Numbered from the stretch's first letter, positions 34,645-44,938 are shown. The stretch: 64,000 nt of DNA from Burkholderiales bacterium JOSHI_001 (GCA_000244995.1 CM001438.1:922921-986920), one strand, 5' to 3'. Notes: generated by a model from the sequence alone, not told the origin. A program made the numbers and translations.

Positions 34645-36345
34645 ATGCCTGTTACCCGCTGCACCTCCGCCCGCCAGGCCGCACTGGCCTGCTTCACGCT
34701 GCTGTCGCTGCTGGCGGCCTGCGGCGGGGCCGACGACCCGCCGGCCGCACCCGCCCCGGCACCGCAATCGCCGCCTGCCCCCCCGTCGCCGGGCGGCACC
34801 CGGGTCGCCGGCGTCTTCCAGGGCCCGCTCGGCGCGGCCGTGGTGCTGCAGAACAACGCCGGCGACGACCTGCCGCTGACCATCCCCAGCGCCGGCGCCA
34901 CGTTGCGTTACGACGAACTGGCCTTCAACTTCAACCAGTTGCTGGCCGATGGCAGCGCCTATGCGGTGAGCCTGAAGACGGCGCCGGTCGACCACAGCTG
35001 TTCGGTTTACCAGGGCGCCAACGGCACGCTGCCCACCGAGAGCACGCCGCTGCGCGTGGGTTGCGAAATCACCGACGACCTGGTCAGCCGCAGCACAGAC
35101 GATGCGGTGCTCGGCACCTTCTTCGACAGTTTCGCGCCGTCCATCGGCGGCGCCGACGTGCCGGTGGGCAGCACCGCCACAGCCCATGGCGAGGGCCGCT
35201 ACGTGGCCTTCGTGTCCGGCGCGCCGGGCATGGGTGGGGCCACCGGGTCGAACCGCCAGGTCTATTGGCGCGACCGCCTGACCGGCGAGACCGTGCTCGT
35301 GAGCGCCAACGCCGCCGGCCAGCAGGGCAACGGCCAGAGCCAGGCCCCGGTGGTCTCGGCCGACGGGCAGACGGTGGCCTTCGAGTCCTTCGCCACCAAT
35401 CTGGACGGTGCCGACACCAACGGCGCGCGCGACGTGTTCGTTTGGAGCGCAGCGCGGCGTGGTCTCGGTGCGGTGCGCGTCAGCGTCGGCGCGGGCGGCG
35501 CGCAGGGCAACTCGCACAGTTGGGAGCCCACGCTGTCGGGCGACGGCAGCCTGGTCGCCTTCACCACCAACGCCAGCAACCTCACCGGCGGGGCCAGCGG
35601 CCCCAACGTCGTGCTGCGCAACCTGGCCACGGGCGTCAACACCCTGGTGACCACCGACGCCACCGGCGCCGGCGTGGGCGGCTCGTCGCCGATGCTGTCG
35701 GAAAGCGGCGCGCGACTGGCGTTCTACTCCTTCTCGTCGAAGATCACCGAAGGGGACACCAACGACCTGTGGGACGTCTTCGTCTACGACTCGGCCACCG
35801 GCGCCAAGCGCCGCGTCAGCCTGCGCGACGGTGGCGGCGAGCGCGATGTCGGCACCGAAAGCCGCAGCCGCGGGGTGTGGCCTTCCATCTCGGGCGACGG
35901 CCGCTACGTGGCCTACGCCACCACGTCCACCAACGTCGTGGCCGGCGACACCAACGGCCTGCAGGACGTGTTCGTGGTGGAAGTGGACACCGGCCGCGTG
36001 GTGCGGGCCAGCGTGTCCGACGCCGGCGTGCAGGGCGACGGTGACTCCCCGCTCGGCCAGGGCGAACGGCCGGCGTTGTCCTACGACGGCCAGTGGGTGG
36101 CCTTTTCCACCCGAGCCAGCAACCTGGGCGTACCCATCAACAACGTGGTGATGCGCCAATGGGCGACGGGGCAGACCCATAGGGTCTCCGACCTGGCCAT
36201 CAGCACCGTGGGCGCGCCGGTGATGTCCCGCAAGGGCGCTTACGTGGCCTTTGGCGCCGGCATGCCACGGGACAGCCGCTTTGCATCGACCGGCCTGTTC
36301 GCTCACTACACCGGCGTGGCGCGGGCCTTCGCCTGGCAAGACTGA
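34645..36345 (+). CDS. TolB/PD40-like beta-propeller lipoprotein
   Basis: Exported lipoprotein of 566 aa. ATG 34645 follows GGGAGAAAG. Signal peptide with lipobox LLSLLAACGG, then a Pro/Ala linker and, from about residue 165, at least five PD40/WD40-like blades with the repeated pattern 'P-x-(L/V)-S-x-DG...VAF-x-(S/T)...DxNGxxDVFV' (for example PVVSADGQTVAFESFATNL, PSISGDGRYVAYATTSTN). Such propellers serve as binding scaffolds in the envelope. It starts an apparent operon with the Ig/RCC1 lipoprotein and SARP-like regulator 2. No catalytic motif is seen. Confidence 0.78.
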   Translation: MPVTRCTSARQAALACFTLLSLLAACGGADDPPAAPAPAPQSPPAPPSPGGTRVAGVFQGPLGAAVVLQNNAGDDLPLTIPSAGATLRYDELAFNFNQLLADGSAYAVSLKTAPVDHSCSVYQGANGTLPTESTPLRVGCEITDDLVSRSTDDAVLGTFFDSFAPSIGGADVPVGSTATAHGEGRYVAFVSGAPGMGGATGSNRQVYWRDRLTGETVLVSANAAGQQGNGQSQAPVVSADGQTVAFESFATNLDGADTNGARDVFVWSAARRGLGAVRVSVGAGGAQGNSHSWEPTLSGDGSLVAFTTNASNLTGGASGPNVVLRNLATGVNTLVTTDATGAGVGGSSPMLSESGARLAFYSFSSKITEGDTNDLWDVFVYDSATGAKRRVSLRDGGGERDVGTESRSRGVWPSISGDGRYVAYATTSTNVVAGDTNGLQDVFVVEVDTGRVVRASVSDAGVQGDGDSPLGQGERPALSYDGQWVAFSTRASNLGVPINNVVMRQWATGQTHRVSDLAISTVGAPVMSRKGAYVAFGAGMPRDSRFASTGLFAHYTGVARAFAWQD

Positions 36346-36358
36346 AGGAGCGGCGCCG

Positions 36359-39300
36359 ATGGACATGCGCCCAGGCCTGACGGAAGCAACGCGGTTGCTG
36401 CGGCTGGCAGCCTGCGTCTCGATCCTGCTGGCCGGCTGCGGCTGCGGCGGCGGCGGTGAACCGGCAACTGCGCCCCAGCCTGCGGTGATCGACGGCGACG
36501 GCGGCAGCGTGGCCGCGTCCGGTGCCAAGCTGATCGTGCCGCAAGGCGCCCTGGGCGCTGCGGTCACGATCCGCATCGCCAACGACGCCACCGGCGCCCC
36601 GCCGCTGCCGGCCTGGGCGCAGGCGGTAGGCGACATGGTGGCAATCACACCGCACAACACCACGTTCGCCCAGCCGGTGACAGTGCGGCTGCCCGCACCG
36701 GCCGTGCACCTGCAGCCCGAGCAGCGACTGATGATCGCCAAGGCCGAACCGGGCGGCAGCTGGGAAGTGCTTGGCAACACCGTGCATGCCGACGGCATGC
36801 TCGAAGCGCAGGTGCGCGCTTTGTCGGTGTTCACCGCCGTGATCGTCACCAGCCTGCCGCCACCGATACCCGTGCCCACACCCGAGCCCTTCGCCATCAC
36901 CGCGGTTCGGCTCGAATGCAACGGCGTGCCGTGTGCAAGCAATGAAATCCTGCGCGACATGGAGATGACCGCCATCGTCGAAAACAACGGCGGCCAGTTG
37001 CCGGCCCAATGCACGGCCCCGCAGATCGTGATCAAGCGCAACGGCAGCGCCACGCTGGAGGCGACCCTGGACGCACGGCCCGGCATCTTTGCCGTGGCGC
37101 ACTACCGCTTCACCACCGCCAGCCCGGTTTTCGCCCCGCTTGTGCACAGCGCCTACTACTACGTCATGCCCGCTTTGCGATGCACCGACGCTGCAACCAA
37201 TGTCGCAAGCTACCAGGCCTGGTTGGGCAGTGCCGACATCGACTTCATCGGCATTGCACAACAGGAACCCGAGACCGCGGTGGTGCACTTCCCGAGCGCC
37301 ATCAGCCTGGCTGTGGGAGAGCCGCTCACCATCCGCTCGGTGCTCACGAGCGGGGGCAGGCTGTCGAGTACCGGCAGCCTGACCTACGACCCCTTGTGGA
37401 CCGCCGACCCGACCATGGTGTTTCTGGAGCGGCTCTACCCGGGCGACAGCTACTGGCGTGGCATCCAGACCTTGAACAAGACGCAAGCTGACCCGCGCCC
37501 CGTGGCCGGCAATCTCACGGCATGGATGTACTGGGGATTCGAGCACCGGCTGCCATCGGTGACCGAGTCCGACAACGGCGCCCAGTACCGCCTGCGCGCC
37601 TGCTTTTCCCGCAGCGGCGCATCGGTGTGCGCGGTGGGGCCCACACTGCACGTGACCGTGCTGCAAAGCACCTTGCCACCCAGCTTCACCCGGCAACCCA
37701 GTTCGCTGCAGGTCACCGCCGGCCAGACGGCCAGCCTGAGCGCCTCGGTGGCCGGCCTGCCCGTCCCCGCGCTTCAGTGGCAGACCCGACCCGCCGGTAC
37801 CAACGGTGCATGGACCGATGTCAGCGGCGCCATCGAAGCGAGCTACACCACGCCGGCGTTGGCGTTGGCCGACTCAGGCACCCAGTTCCGTATCGTCGCC
37901 AGCAATGCGGCCGGACGTGCCGAGAGCGCGCCCGTCACCGTGTCAGTCAGCGCGGCCGGCATTGCGCCTACCCTCAGTACACAGCCGGCCAGCCTGCATG
38001 TCATCACCGGCAGCGACGCGGTGTTTGCGATCCAGGCGCAGGGCACCGCGGCGCTGAGCTACCACTGGCGGCGCAACGGCGAGGCGATTCCAGGTGCCAA
38101 CGCGCCCATCCTGCGCCTGCCCACCGTGGCCGCGGACGATGCCGGCGCCTACAGCGTGGAGGTGCGCAACCAGGCGGGCAGCGTGCTCAGCGACGCGGCC
38201 ACGCTGCGCGTCAGTGACGGCGGCGCCACCGGCGTGGCGCCCAGCATCGTGACGCAGCCGGTGTCGGTGCTGGTGAATGCCGGCAACACCGCCACTTTCG
38301 CGGTGGGCGCGGCCGGCAGCGGGCCGCTGTCCTTCCAGTGGCAGCGCAACGGCGTGCCCCTGGCCGGCGCCACGGCCGCCTTCCACAGCATCGCTGCCGC
38401 CAGCGCCGCTGACCAGGGCAGCTACCGCGTCGAGGTGCGCAATGCGCTGGGCTCGGTGCTCAGCTTCACTGTCACGCTGACCGTTCTGCCGACCGCACAG
38501 CCCGTGGCGCCGACGATCAGCACCCAGCCTTCGGCGCAGATCGCCTTGCGGGGCAGCGGCGCCGTCTTCGCGGTGGCCGCTTCCGGCAGCGGGCCGCTGA
38601 CCTACCAGTGGACTCGGGATGGCGCACCGATCCCCGGCGCCACGGCCGCGGTACTGATGCTGCACAACGTGCAAGCGGCCGACGCGGGCTTGTACGCCGT
38701 CACGGTGGGCAATGCGCTGGCCAGCGTATCCAGCCAGGGGGCCGACCTGGTGGTCGTGGACGCGCCGCTGATCATCGCGCAGCCGGTGCCGGCGCAGGCG
38801 GTGGTGGGCGGCACGGCCTCCTTCGAGGTTCTTGTGGGCGGCAACGGCATCCGAACCCAGTGGCTGCGCAACGGCGTGGCGATCCCCGGCGCCGACGAGC
38901 AGCGCTACACCACGCCGCCGCTGAGCGCGGCCGACAATGGCGCGGTCTATTCCGCCATCGTCTACAACGGCTCGGGCATCGTATTCACCCAAGGCGCCTT
39001 GCTGACCGTGGGGGCGCCGCAGCCCGCCGCGCTGCTGGTCAGCGCGGTGGCGGCCGGCTTTGCCAATTCGCTGGTGGTCGCCACCGACGGCAGCGCTTGG
39101 GCCTGGGGCTACGGCGTGGATCCGGCCACCGGCGGCTATGCCGCCAACCCGCCCTTCGCCACGCGACCGGTGCCGGTGCAGGGGCTGACCGACGTGACCG
39201 CGGTGACGCTGTCGTCCGAGGCGGGTTCGTCGTACGCGCTGCACCGCGACGGCACCGTGTCCGCCTGGGGCCGCAACGAGGCCGGCCAGCTCGGCGACCG

Positions 39301-40177
39301 CAGCACCCTGACGCGGCCCCTGCCAGTGAAAGTGCTGCAAGGCGCCAACCTTCCGATGGACGAGGTGTGCGCCATTGCCGCGAGCGACTCCGTGCTGGTG
39401 ATGGCCCGCGCCACCGGCTGCTCGCCAGGCGTGAACCGCAGCGGCATCACCGGTGCCTGGGTGGCCGGGCTGTTCAGCCGCACCCTGGCCGGCGGCGCGA
39501 GTTCGGTGCAGACGCCGCTGAACGGTGCGGTGGCGCAGCCCGTGCCGGGCCTGCCGGCCGGCGTGGCCGTGGTGGAACTGTCGACCACGATGACGGCCGC
39601 CACACGCGGCGCCCTCAGCCTGCGCCTGATCGACGACCGGCGCTTTGCCTGGGGCTTCAACGACAGCAACCGCCTGGGCGCCGGGGTGTCGAGCGTGTTT
39701 GCCGGTGGCGTGGCCGGGCCGGTGGAAGTGAGCGGATTTTGGGCTGGGCGCTGCTGTCAGGCCATCGGGCGGGACTTCGCCCTGGGCATCGACGGCGCCA
39801 CCGGCACGGCCTGGGCGGTGGGTGCCAACGTGAACGGCGAACTGGGTAATGGCGTCGGCGGCGCGCACTTTTCACCGCCGGTGCCGGTGCTGGTGTCCGA
39901 CACGGTGAGCGCGGTGGCCGCCGGGGCCACCCACGCGGCGGCCATCAGCAATGGCCAGCTGTGGACCTGGGGCCTGATCGGGACCAGCGTGGTGCGCACC
40001 CCAGTGCGCCTGGGCACCACCACCGGATACAGCGCGCTGGCCGTGGGTGACGTCCACGCGCTGGCCATCGGACCGGGCGGTGAACTGCATGCCTGGGGCG
40101 ACGCCAGCCACGGCGCCCTGGGCGATGGCCGCACCAGCGGACGGCGCAGCGTGCCCGCTGTGGTGATGCGTCCGTGA
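36359..40177 (+). CDS. large lipoprotein with ZU5-like, Ig-like and RCC1 repeats (paralogue 2)
   Basis: 1272-aa paralogue of the protein at 24628-28359. ATG 36359 follows AAGGAG, 13 bp after the propeller gene. Lipoprotein signal ending in ILLAGCGCGGG; ZU5-like domain (GGSVAASGAKLIVPQGAL); central Cys-containing region; Ig-like modules (VLVNAGNTATFAVGAAGSG, SFQWQRNGVPLAGATAAF); and RCC1-type repeats from about residue 890 (SYALHRDGTVSAWGRNEAG, QLGDRSTLTRPLPVKV). Shared strings such as AKAEPGGSW and SIVTQPxSVLVNAGNTATF show a real duplication. It lies between the propeller gene and SARP-like regulator 2 (40-bp gap). Confidence 0.8.
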   Translation: MDMRPGLTEATRLLRLAACVSILLAGCGCGGGGEPATAPQPAVIDGDGGSVAASGAKLIVPQGALGAAVTIRIANDATGAPPLPAWAQAVGDMVAITPHNTTFAQPVTVRLPAPAVHLQPEQRLMIAKAEPGGSWEVLGNTVHADGMLEAQVRALSVFTAVIVTSLPPPIPVPTPEPFAITAVRLECNGVPCASNEILRDMEMTAIVENNGGQLPAQCTAPQIVIKRNGSATLEATLDARPGIFAVAHYRFTTASPVFAPLVHSAYYYVMPALRCTDAATNVASYQAWLGSADIDFIGIAQQEPETAVVHFPSAISLAVGEPLTIRSVLTSGGRLSSTGSLTYDPLWTADPTMVFLERLYPGDSYWRGIQTLNKTQADPRPVAGNLTAWMYWGFEHRLPSVTESDNGAQYRLRACFSRSGASVCAVGPTLHVTVLQSTLPPSFTRQPSSLQVTAGQTASLSASVAGLPVPALQWQTRPAGTNGAWTDVSGAIEASYTTPALALADSGTQFRIVASNAAGRAESAPVTVSVSAAGIAPTLSTQPASLHVITGSDAVFAIQAQGTAALSYHWRRNGEAIPGANAPILRLPTVAADDAGAYSVEVRNQAGSVLSDAATLRVSDGGATGVAPSIVTQPVSVLVNAGNTATFAVGAAGSGPLSFQWQRNGVPLAGATAAFHSIAAASAADQGSYRVEVRNALGSVLSFTVTLTVLPTAQPVAPTISTQPSAQIALRGSGAVFAVAASGSGPLTYQWTRDGAPIPGATAAVLMLHNVQAADAGLYAVTVGNALASVSSQGADLVVVDAPLIIAQPVPAQAVVGGTASFEVLVGGNGIRTQWLRNGVAIPGADEQRYTTPPLSAADNGAVYSAIVYNGSGIVFTQGALLTVGAPQPAALLVSAVAAGFANSLVVATDGSAWAWGYGVDPATGGYAANPPFATRPVPVQGLTDVTAVTLSSEAGSSYALHRDGTVSAWGRNEAGQLGDRSTLTRPLPVKVLQGANLPMDEVCAIAASDSVLVMARATGCSPGVNRSGITGAWVAGLFSRTLAGGASSVQTPLNGAVAQPVPGLPAGVAVVELSTTMTAATRGALSLRLIDDRRFAWGFNDSNRLGAGVSSVFAGGVAGPVEVSGFWAGRCCQAIGRDFALGIDGATGTAWAVGANVNGELGNGVGGAHFSPPVPVLVSDTVSAVAAGATHAAAISNGQLWTWGLIGTSVVRTPVRLGTTTGYSALAVGDVHALAIGPGGELHAWGDASHGALGDGRTSGRRSVPAVVMRP

Positions 40178-40217
40178 GCGACCGACGTCAGCCGGCACTG
40201 CGACAATCCCCTGCACT

Positions 40218-43200
40218 ATGGATCCCGCCGACCGACCGCGCGAATCCGAAGCCGCAGCCGCCGTGCACCTGACGCTGGCCGGCGCTGCCACACTACACGG
40301 CCCAGCCGGCCCGCTGGTGGCGCTGGGCCCGCGCGACGCCGCACTGCTGGCCTGGCTGGCACTGGAAGGCGTGACGCCACGTGCCAAGCTGGCGAGCCTG
40401 ATCTGGCCAGAGCACGACATCGCCGCCGGTCGCAACAACCTGCGCCAACGCATCTTCAAGCTGCGCAAACATGCCGGTACCGATGTGGTGATCGGCAGCG
40501 CAGGCCTGCAATTGGCCGCCTCGGTGGAGCATGACCTGGGCGACGCCGAAGGCCTCCTGGCCGACGTGCCCGACGAGGTCGGCGGCGAGTTCTCGAACTG
40601 GCTCGCCCAGCAACGCCAGCGGCGCCGCGACCGCGTGCGCCGTGCGCTGGTGGAGCTGATCGAGATGGCCGAACAGGCGAAGGACTATGCCGATGCGCTG
40701 ACGCATGCAACGGAACTGATGGCGCTGGAACCTCTGAGCGAAGATGCCCACCGACGCGTGATCCGCCTTCACTATTTGAGCGGGGACCGGGCGGCCGCGT
40801 TGCTGGCGTTCGACCGCTGTGAGCGGGTGCTCAAGGACGAAGTGGGTACGCAGCCCTCGCCGCAGACCTTGGCGCTGTTGGCGACGCTGAGCAGCGCTGG
40901 GCCTCAAGCCAATGCTGTTGCGTGTCCGGTCCCGGCCAGCGTGTTGAGGCCACCGCTGCGTGCTGGGCGGGACGACGTCTGGGCCGCCCTGTGCACGTCG
41001 CGCGAAACCGGTGCGACGGTCCTTCTGGCCGGCGAACCGGGCATGGGCAAGTCTCGGCTGCTGAACGACCTGGTTCAGGAATCGGTGGGCGGGAATCGAT
41101 GGCTCGCCACCTGCACTGCCAGGGCCGGCGATGCGACCGTTCCTTTTGCAACCTTGGCGCGCCTGGTCCGCACGCTCTTGGAGCGGAGCGGCATCGCGCC
41201 ACCCCCCGAGATTCGCGAGGCACTGGCCCATGTGATGCCAGAGTGGAGCGACGCTCGCAAGCCGATCCAGGTCGACCCACGCACGCGGGTGGCGGGTGCC
41301 CTGGAGTACCTGTGGTCGCAGGCGCGAAACCGTGGCCTGTGTGCGAGCGTTGTCGACGACCTTCACGCTGCCGACGATGCGAGCGTGGAGGCGCTGCAGG
41401 GGTTGATCAGCTGCGGACTGGGCGGCTGGATCTTGGCCATGAGGCGCACCGAGATCGGACCCACGACCACCACGTTGCTGAACCGCCTGGAAGCCGCCCC
41501 GGGCACCTTGTGCCTTGAACTCAGCCCACTGTCCGCTACCGAGATCGAGACCTTGCTCGAATCCCTCGGCGTGGATGGATTGGTCGGCGGCGCGCACGCA
41601 GAGGCACTGAGCCGCCTGACGGGTGGCAACCCGTTGTACATCCTGGAGACAATCAAGGCGGCGCTGTCAGCGCCCGAAGGCATCGCGCGTGGTGCCTGGC
41701 CGAGTGCACCTAACGTGCTGCGATTGATCCAGAAGCGGCTCGCGCATTTGTCGAGCCCAGGACTGCAGGTGGCGCGTTGCGTGGCCGTGGCCGGCCAAGA
41801 CAGCAGCCCGCCACTGATTGCGGCGGTGCTCGGCCAGCGGCCCATCGAACTGGCCGATGCGTGGTTGGAGGTCGAAGCCGCGCAGCTGTTGCGCGATGGG
41901 CAGTTCGCGCACGACCTGATGGCGCAAGCCACGCTCGCCACGCTACCCAGTGCCATCGCCCGCAGCCTGCATGCCGACGTTGCGCTATGGCTGGAAGGCC
42001 AGGGCGCGGAACCCGGTCGAATCTCGGCGCACTGGCTGGCTGCGTCCGAGCCACGCCGTGCCGTGCCAACGCTTCTCGCTGCGGCTGGCAAGGCGCGCGA
42101 CGCCTGGCGCAGCACCGAAGCTGCTGCCTTTTTCGAAAAGGCGGCGGGCATCCTGCGTGAGGCCGGCGACCAGCTGGGCGCATTCGAGGCGTACTTCGCC
42201 GCCGCGGACACGTGCGCCCAGCATCCCCTGGGCGCAAGGTTCATGGCACTGCATGAGGCGCTTGACTCCTTGGCACGCGACGACGGGCAGCAGGCCATGC
42301 TGGCCCTGATGAAGGTTCAGCAACTGATCGAATCCCGCCACTTCGAGGAGGCAAGAAGCCTCATTGCCCTTGCCCTTCCCAAGGCCCGAATGGCCGGTTT
42401 GCCCGAAATCGAGGCCAACCTCCTTTGGGGCATGGCGGGGCTGCAATGGCACCGTCGCGCCGTCTCTGAAGCTGCTGGCCTGGCCGAACAGGCGCTGGCC
42501 TTGCTGTCTGCAGTGGCACCCGAGAACCGACGACTGCACTTTTACCGCTCCGACCTGGAACTGATCCGAGCACTGGGACTTTTCTACTCCGCAAGCGCCC
42601 GCTATGCCGAGGGCGATGCGCGGCTGCTGCAGGCCCATCGGATGTCTTCTGCGGTCGGCCTTGACGACCACCTGCTGACCATCGAGCAGATTCTGGCGAA
42701 CAATGCACTCGATCAGGGAGACCTTGCGAGCGCACAGCGCTGGGGCAACAGTGTGCTGGCACGGCTGGCCCGCGTGGCGGAGTTGACCAGCCACCATGTC
42801 CTGGCTGCTGCACTGTGCGGCGCCGTCCTGGCCACGAGTGGCGAACTGGGTGCGGCCCTGGCGTCCTTCGATCGTGCCGCTGCGCTTTGCGACAGGCAGC
42901 CGACGCCCAGAACGCACGTCTTCGCCATGCTCCGACATGCCTTGTTCTGGTTCGACCTGGGCCGAAAAGACCTTGCTGTCCGTGGACTGAACACGCTCAG
43001 AGGTACCGACAATTTGTCGGCTGCGGAGCGCGCCAACGTCGAAGCCGCGCTGATCACGATCGGTGAAAAGGCCGACATCGAGATGGTGCTCGAGCCCTTG
43101 GACCGCCTGGACGACTTTCCACTGCAGGTTCGATTGCTATGTCTGGCGGCACGCGGCTGTGACGCCGCTCGATTGCTGCGGCTGCTGGATCTGCATCAGG

Positions 43201-43562
43201 AACGCGCCCGCGACTGCGGTGCGCACGGGCTTTGGCTGGGCTTGCAACTTCGACGTGTTGCAACCCTGCAAGCCACTGGAGAGCACAAGCTTGCGACTGC
43301 AGCGGCCCTGCAGGCATGGCGTCACATCGATGAAGGCATATGGTGGACCGATCTGCTGCCAAGTGCGGCTGCGCTGCTCTGTCCGTCACTGGTCGAAAAC
43401 CAACCCGAACTGGCGGAAGTGATCGCCTTGCGGGCCTATGGCTGGATGAACTCCGCCGCCGCCACGCTGACGCCTGAGTGGCGCGAAAACTACCTGAATC
43501 GAGCGCCTCCACTCGAGGTCCTGCGCGCCCTGCGCATTGTTCCGGCGGCCACGCGCCTCTAG
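40218..43562 (+). CDS. SARP/STAND transcriptional regulator (paralogue 2)
   Basis: 1114-aa paralogue of the regulator at 31000-34347, most similar over the first 230 residues: winged helix (ALGPRDAALLAWLALEGVTP, GRNNLRQRIFKLRK) and BTAD (ALEPLSEDAHRRVIRLHYLS). ATPase with Walker A GEPGMGKSRLL (about 272-282) and Walker B ASVVDDLHAAD. The C-terminal half is helical and TPR-like and much more diverged, so the two proteins probably sense different inputs while recognising similar DNA. Start ATG 40218; no ribosome site is visible. It is last in the propeller - Ig/RCC1 - regulator operon, suggesting feedback control. Confidence 0.82.
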   Translation: MDPADRPRESEAAAAVHLTLAGAATLHGPAGPLVALGPRDAALLAWLALEGVTPRAKLASLIWPEHDIAAGRNNLRQRIFKLRKHAGTDVVIGSAGLQLAASVEHDLGDAEGLLADVPDEVGGEFSNWLAQQRQRRRDRVRRALVELIEMAEQAKDYADALTHATELMALEPLSEDAHRRVIRLHYLSGDRAAALLAFDRCERVLKDEVGTQPSPQTLALLATLSSAGPQANAVACPVPASVLRPPLRAGRDDVWAALCTSRETGATVLLAGEPGMGKSRLLNDLVQESVGGNRWLATCTARAGDATVPFATLARLVRTLLERSGIAPPPEIREALAHVMPEWSDARKPIQVDPRTRVAGALEYLWSQARNRGLCASVVDDLHAADDASVEALQGLISCGLGGWILAMRRTEIGPTTTTLLNRLEAAPGTLCLELSPLSATEIETLLESLGVDGLVGGAHAEALSRLTGGNPLYILETIKAALSAPEGIARGAWPSAPNVLRLIQKRLAHLSSPGLQVARCVAVAGQDSSPPLIAAVLGQRPIELADAWLEVEAAQLLRDGQFAHDLMAQATLATLPSAIARSLHADVALWLEGQGAEPGRISAHWLAASEPRRAVPTLLAAAGKARDAWRSTEAAAFFEKAAGILREAGDQLGAFEAYFAAADTCAQHPLGARFMALHEALDSLARDDGQQAMLALMKVQQLIESRHFEEARSLIALALPKARMAGLPEIEANLLWGMAGLQWHRRAVSEAAGLAEQALALLSAVAPENRRLHFYRSDLELIRALGLFYSASARYAEGDARLLQAHRMSSAVGLDDHLLTIEQILANNALDQGDLASAQRWGNSVLARLARVAELTSHHVLAAALCGAVLATSGELGAALASFDRAAALCDRQPTPRTHVFAMLRHALFWFDLGRKDLAVRGLNTLRGTDNLSAAERANVEAALITIGEKADIEMVLEPLDRLDDFPLQVRLLCLAARGCDAARLLRLLDLHQERARDCGAHGLWLGLQLRRVATLQATGEHKLATAAALQAWRHIDEGIWWTDLLPSAAALLCPSLVENQPELAEVIALRAYGWMNSAAATLTPEWRENYLNRAPPLEVLRALRIVPAATRL

Positions 43563-43659
43563 GAGGCGGTTGTCCAGGGCCGGGTCGTTCAGTGCCCGTG
43601 GCGTGGCGTGCAGGCGATGGATCCGCCGCCGGTCACTTCGGACCTGCATCTGGAAAACC

Positions 43660-44637
43660 TCACGAGATGGGCAGCCAGGTCGAGCGGTCGAGCACCCGCG
43701 ACCAAGGTTGCTGCAACTTGTCGTCGGCGAACAGGGAGATCCGGACCGTCAGCTCGTCGATGTCAAGCAGGCCGAAGTTGCGTCGGCGTGCGCCTGCGAC
43801 GACCGCGTCGCGCACCGCCGCGCCCGACGAAGTGGCCTCATGCAAGGGCAGGCCGCCAGTGAAGTAGGCGTCCGATTCATTGCGGTGGATGTCGCCGCTG
43901 AGAACCAGCGTGCGTGCGTTGGCAGCCTGGGACAGCATCCACTGCCAATCCTTGGGATAGTGCCGCTTGTAGCTGGCCAGCGTCGATCCGCTGGCCAGCA
44001 GGTGCACACCACTGGGATCTTGGGCCATGGCTTCGCCCAGTCGCAGGCGCTGTTCGGCGCCCAGCAAATGGCGTTTCGCCTCGCTGATCAGCCAGGTGCG
44101 GGTTCTCCAGGTGCGGACATCGGCCAGATGCAGCCAAACACCCGGCACCAACGCCACGCTGGGCGTCGTGAGAGGCAGCTGCTGCGGGTCCCAGAACACC
44201 GCATCGTTGTAGGCCGAGGGGAAACTGCCCACCGCAAGGCCTTGCGCCAACGCCCGCCGAAAGGCTTCCTGGTAGGCCGTGCTCAAGCGCACCTTGCCAG
44301 CATGCGCAGGGCTGGACCGTGCCTCGGCGCCCAGTGCGTCATTCCACAGAAAGTCATGGTCGTCCCACACACTCCAGACCCGACCCGCTGGCAGGCCATG
44401 CACCAGGGCACGAAATCGCGGCTGCGAAAGCAGGTGGCCGTAGCGGGCAAAGAGATGGCGGGCGAACTCGTCGTCGGTCATGTCCTTGGGATGCTGTCCA
44501 TCCATGATTGGCACGTCGAGGTACACGCTGTCGCCGAGCAACACCAGGTGGTCTGGTTGCCAACTGGAAATCCAGTCCCAAACAGGCTGATCGGGGTAGA
44601 GCTCGGTACACATGCAGGAAACAAACGCCAGTCGCAT
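43660..44637 (-). CDS. PhoD-like metallophosphoesterase
   Basis: Calcineurin-type phosphoesterase of the alkaline phosphatase D group (325 aa), without an export signal. Metal-site blocks: LAFVSCMCTE at the start, DHLVLLGDSVYLDVP, VWSVWDDHDFLWND, and LVLSGDIHRNE near residue 260. ATG 44637 lies behind AAGAAGGGC. It is short compared with secreted PhoD (about 500 aa), fitting the cytoplasmic subgroup of unknown substrate. It faces the end of regulator 2 convergently. Confidence 0.8.
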   Translation of the reverse strand: MRLAFVSCMCTELYPDQPVWDWISSWQPDHLVLLGDSVYLDVPIMDGQHPKDMTDDEFARHLFARYGHLLSQPRFRALVHGLPAGRVWSVWDDHDFLWNDALGAEARSSPAHAGKVRLSTAYQEAFRRALAQGLAVGSFPSAYNDAVFWDPQQLPLTTPSVALVPGVWLHLADVRTWRTRTWLISEAKRHLLGAEQRLRLGEAMAQDPSGVHLLASGSTLASYKRHYPKDWQWMLSQAANARTLVLSGDIHRNESDAYFTGGLPLHEATSSGAAVRDAVVAGARRRNFGLLDIDELTVRISLFADDKLQQPWSRVLDRSTWLPIS

Positions 44638-44938
44638 GGGATGCCCTTCTTGGTGTCGTTGCCGCAGCAAGGGTCACCGCCGGAGCGCGGAAGCCCTTCA
44701 TTCGATGTTCTAACGTGACTTCCGATTTCAGACGGTTCGGACCGTTTTGGCAAGACGCTGCCGTGCGAGACCCCTGAACGGCGATGCGCAGTGATTAGCT
44801 GCGCGACAAGCTGTCCATCGGCTGTCCTCCGATCGCGCTGATCGGCAGTTCCGAGCAGGTCATTGGGTAACGCACCGAAAACAGCCTGGCGACTACAAAT
44901 GCTTCCATGCACCTCGGTTGGTGCCAACGGGAGCAGCG
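44638..44938. other. divergent intergenic region, no gene recognised
   Basis: About 300 bp between the phosphatase and an exported protein gene on the opposite strand. It holds a small hairpin ACGGT-TCGG-ACCGT at 44732-44745 followed by TTT. No coding region with motif support is seen; presumably it contains both promoters. Confidence 0.45.

Noticed and set aside
34627-37086. 819-aa antisense frame across the propeller lipoprotein gene
   Set aside because: Shadow frame: no conserved motifs, no ribosome site, and it spans two clearly coding sense genes.
37943-39868. 641-aa antisense frame within the Ig/RCC1 lipoprotein gene
   Set aside because: Repetitive only because the sense gene is repetitive; no independent support.
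44732-44745. Hairpin ACGGT-TCGG-ACCGT as a terminator
   Set aside because: A 5-bp stem with a short T-run between divergent genes; no transcript would need to end there.
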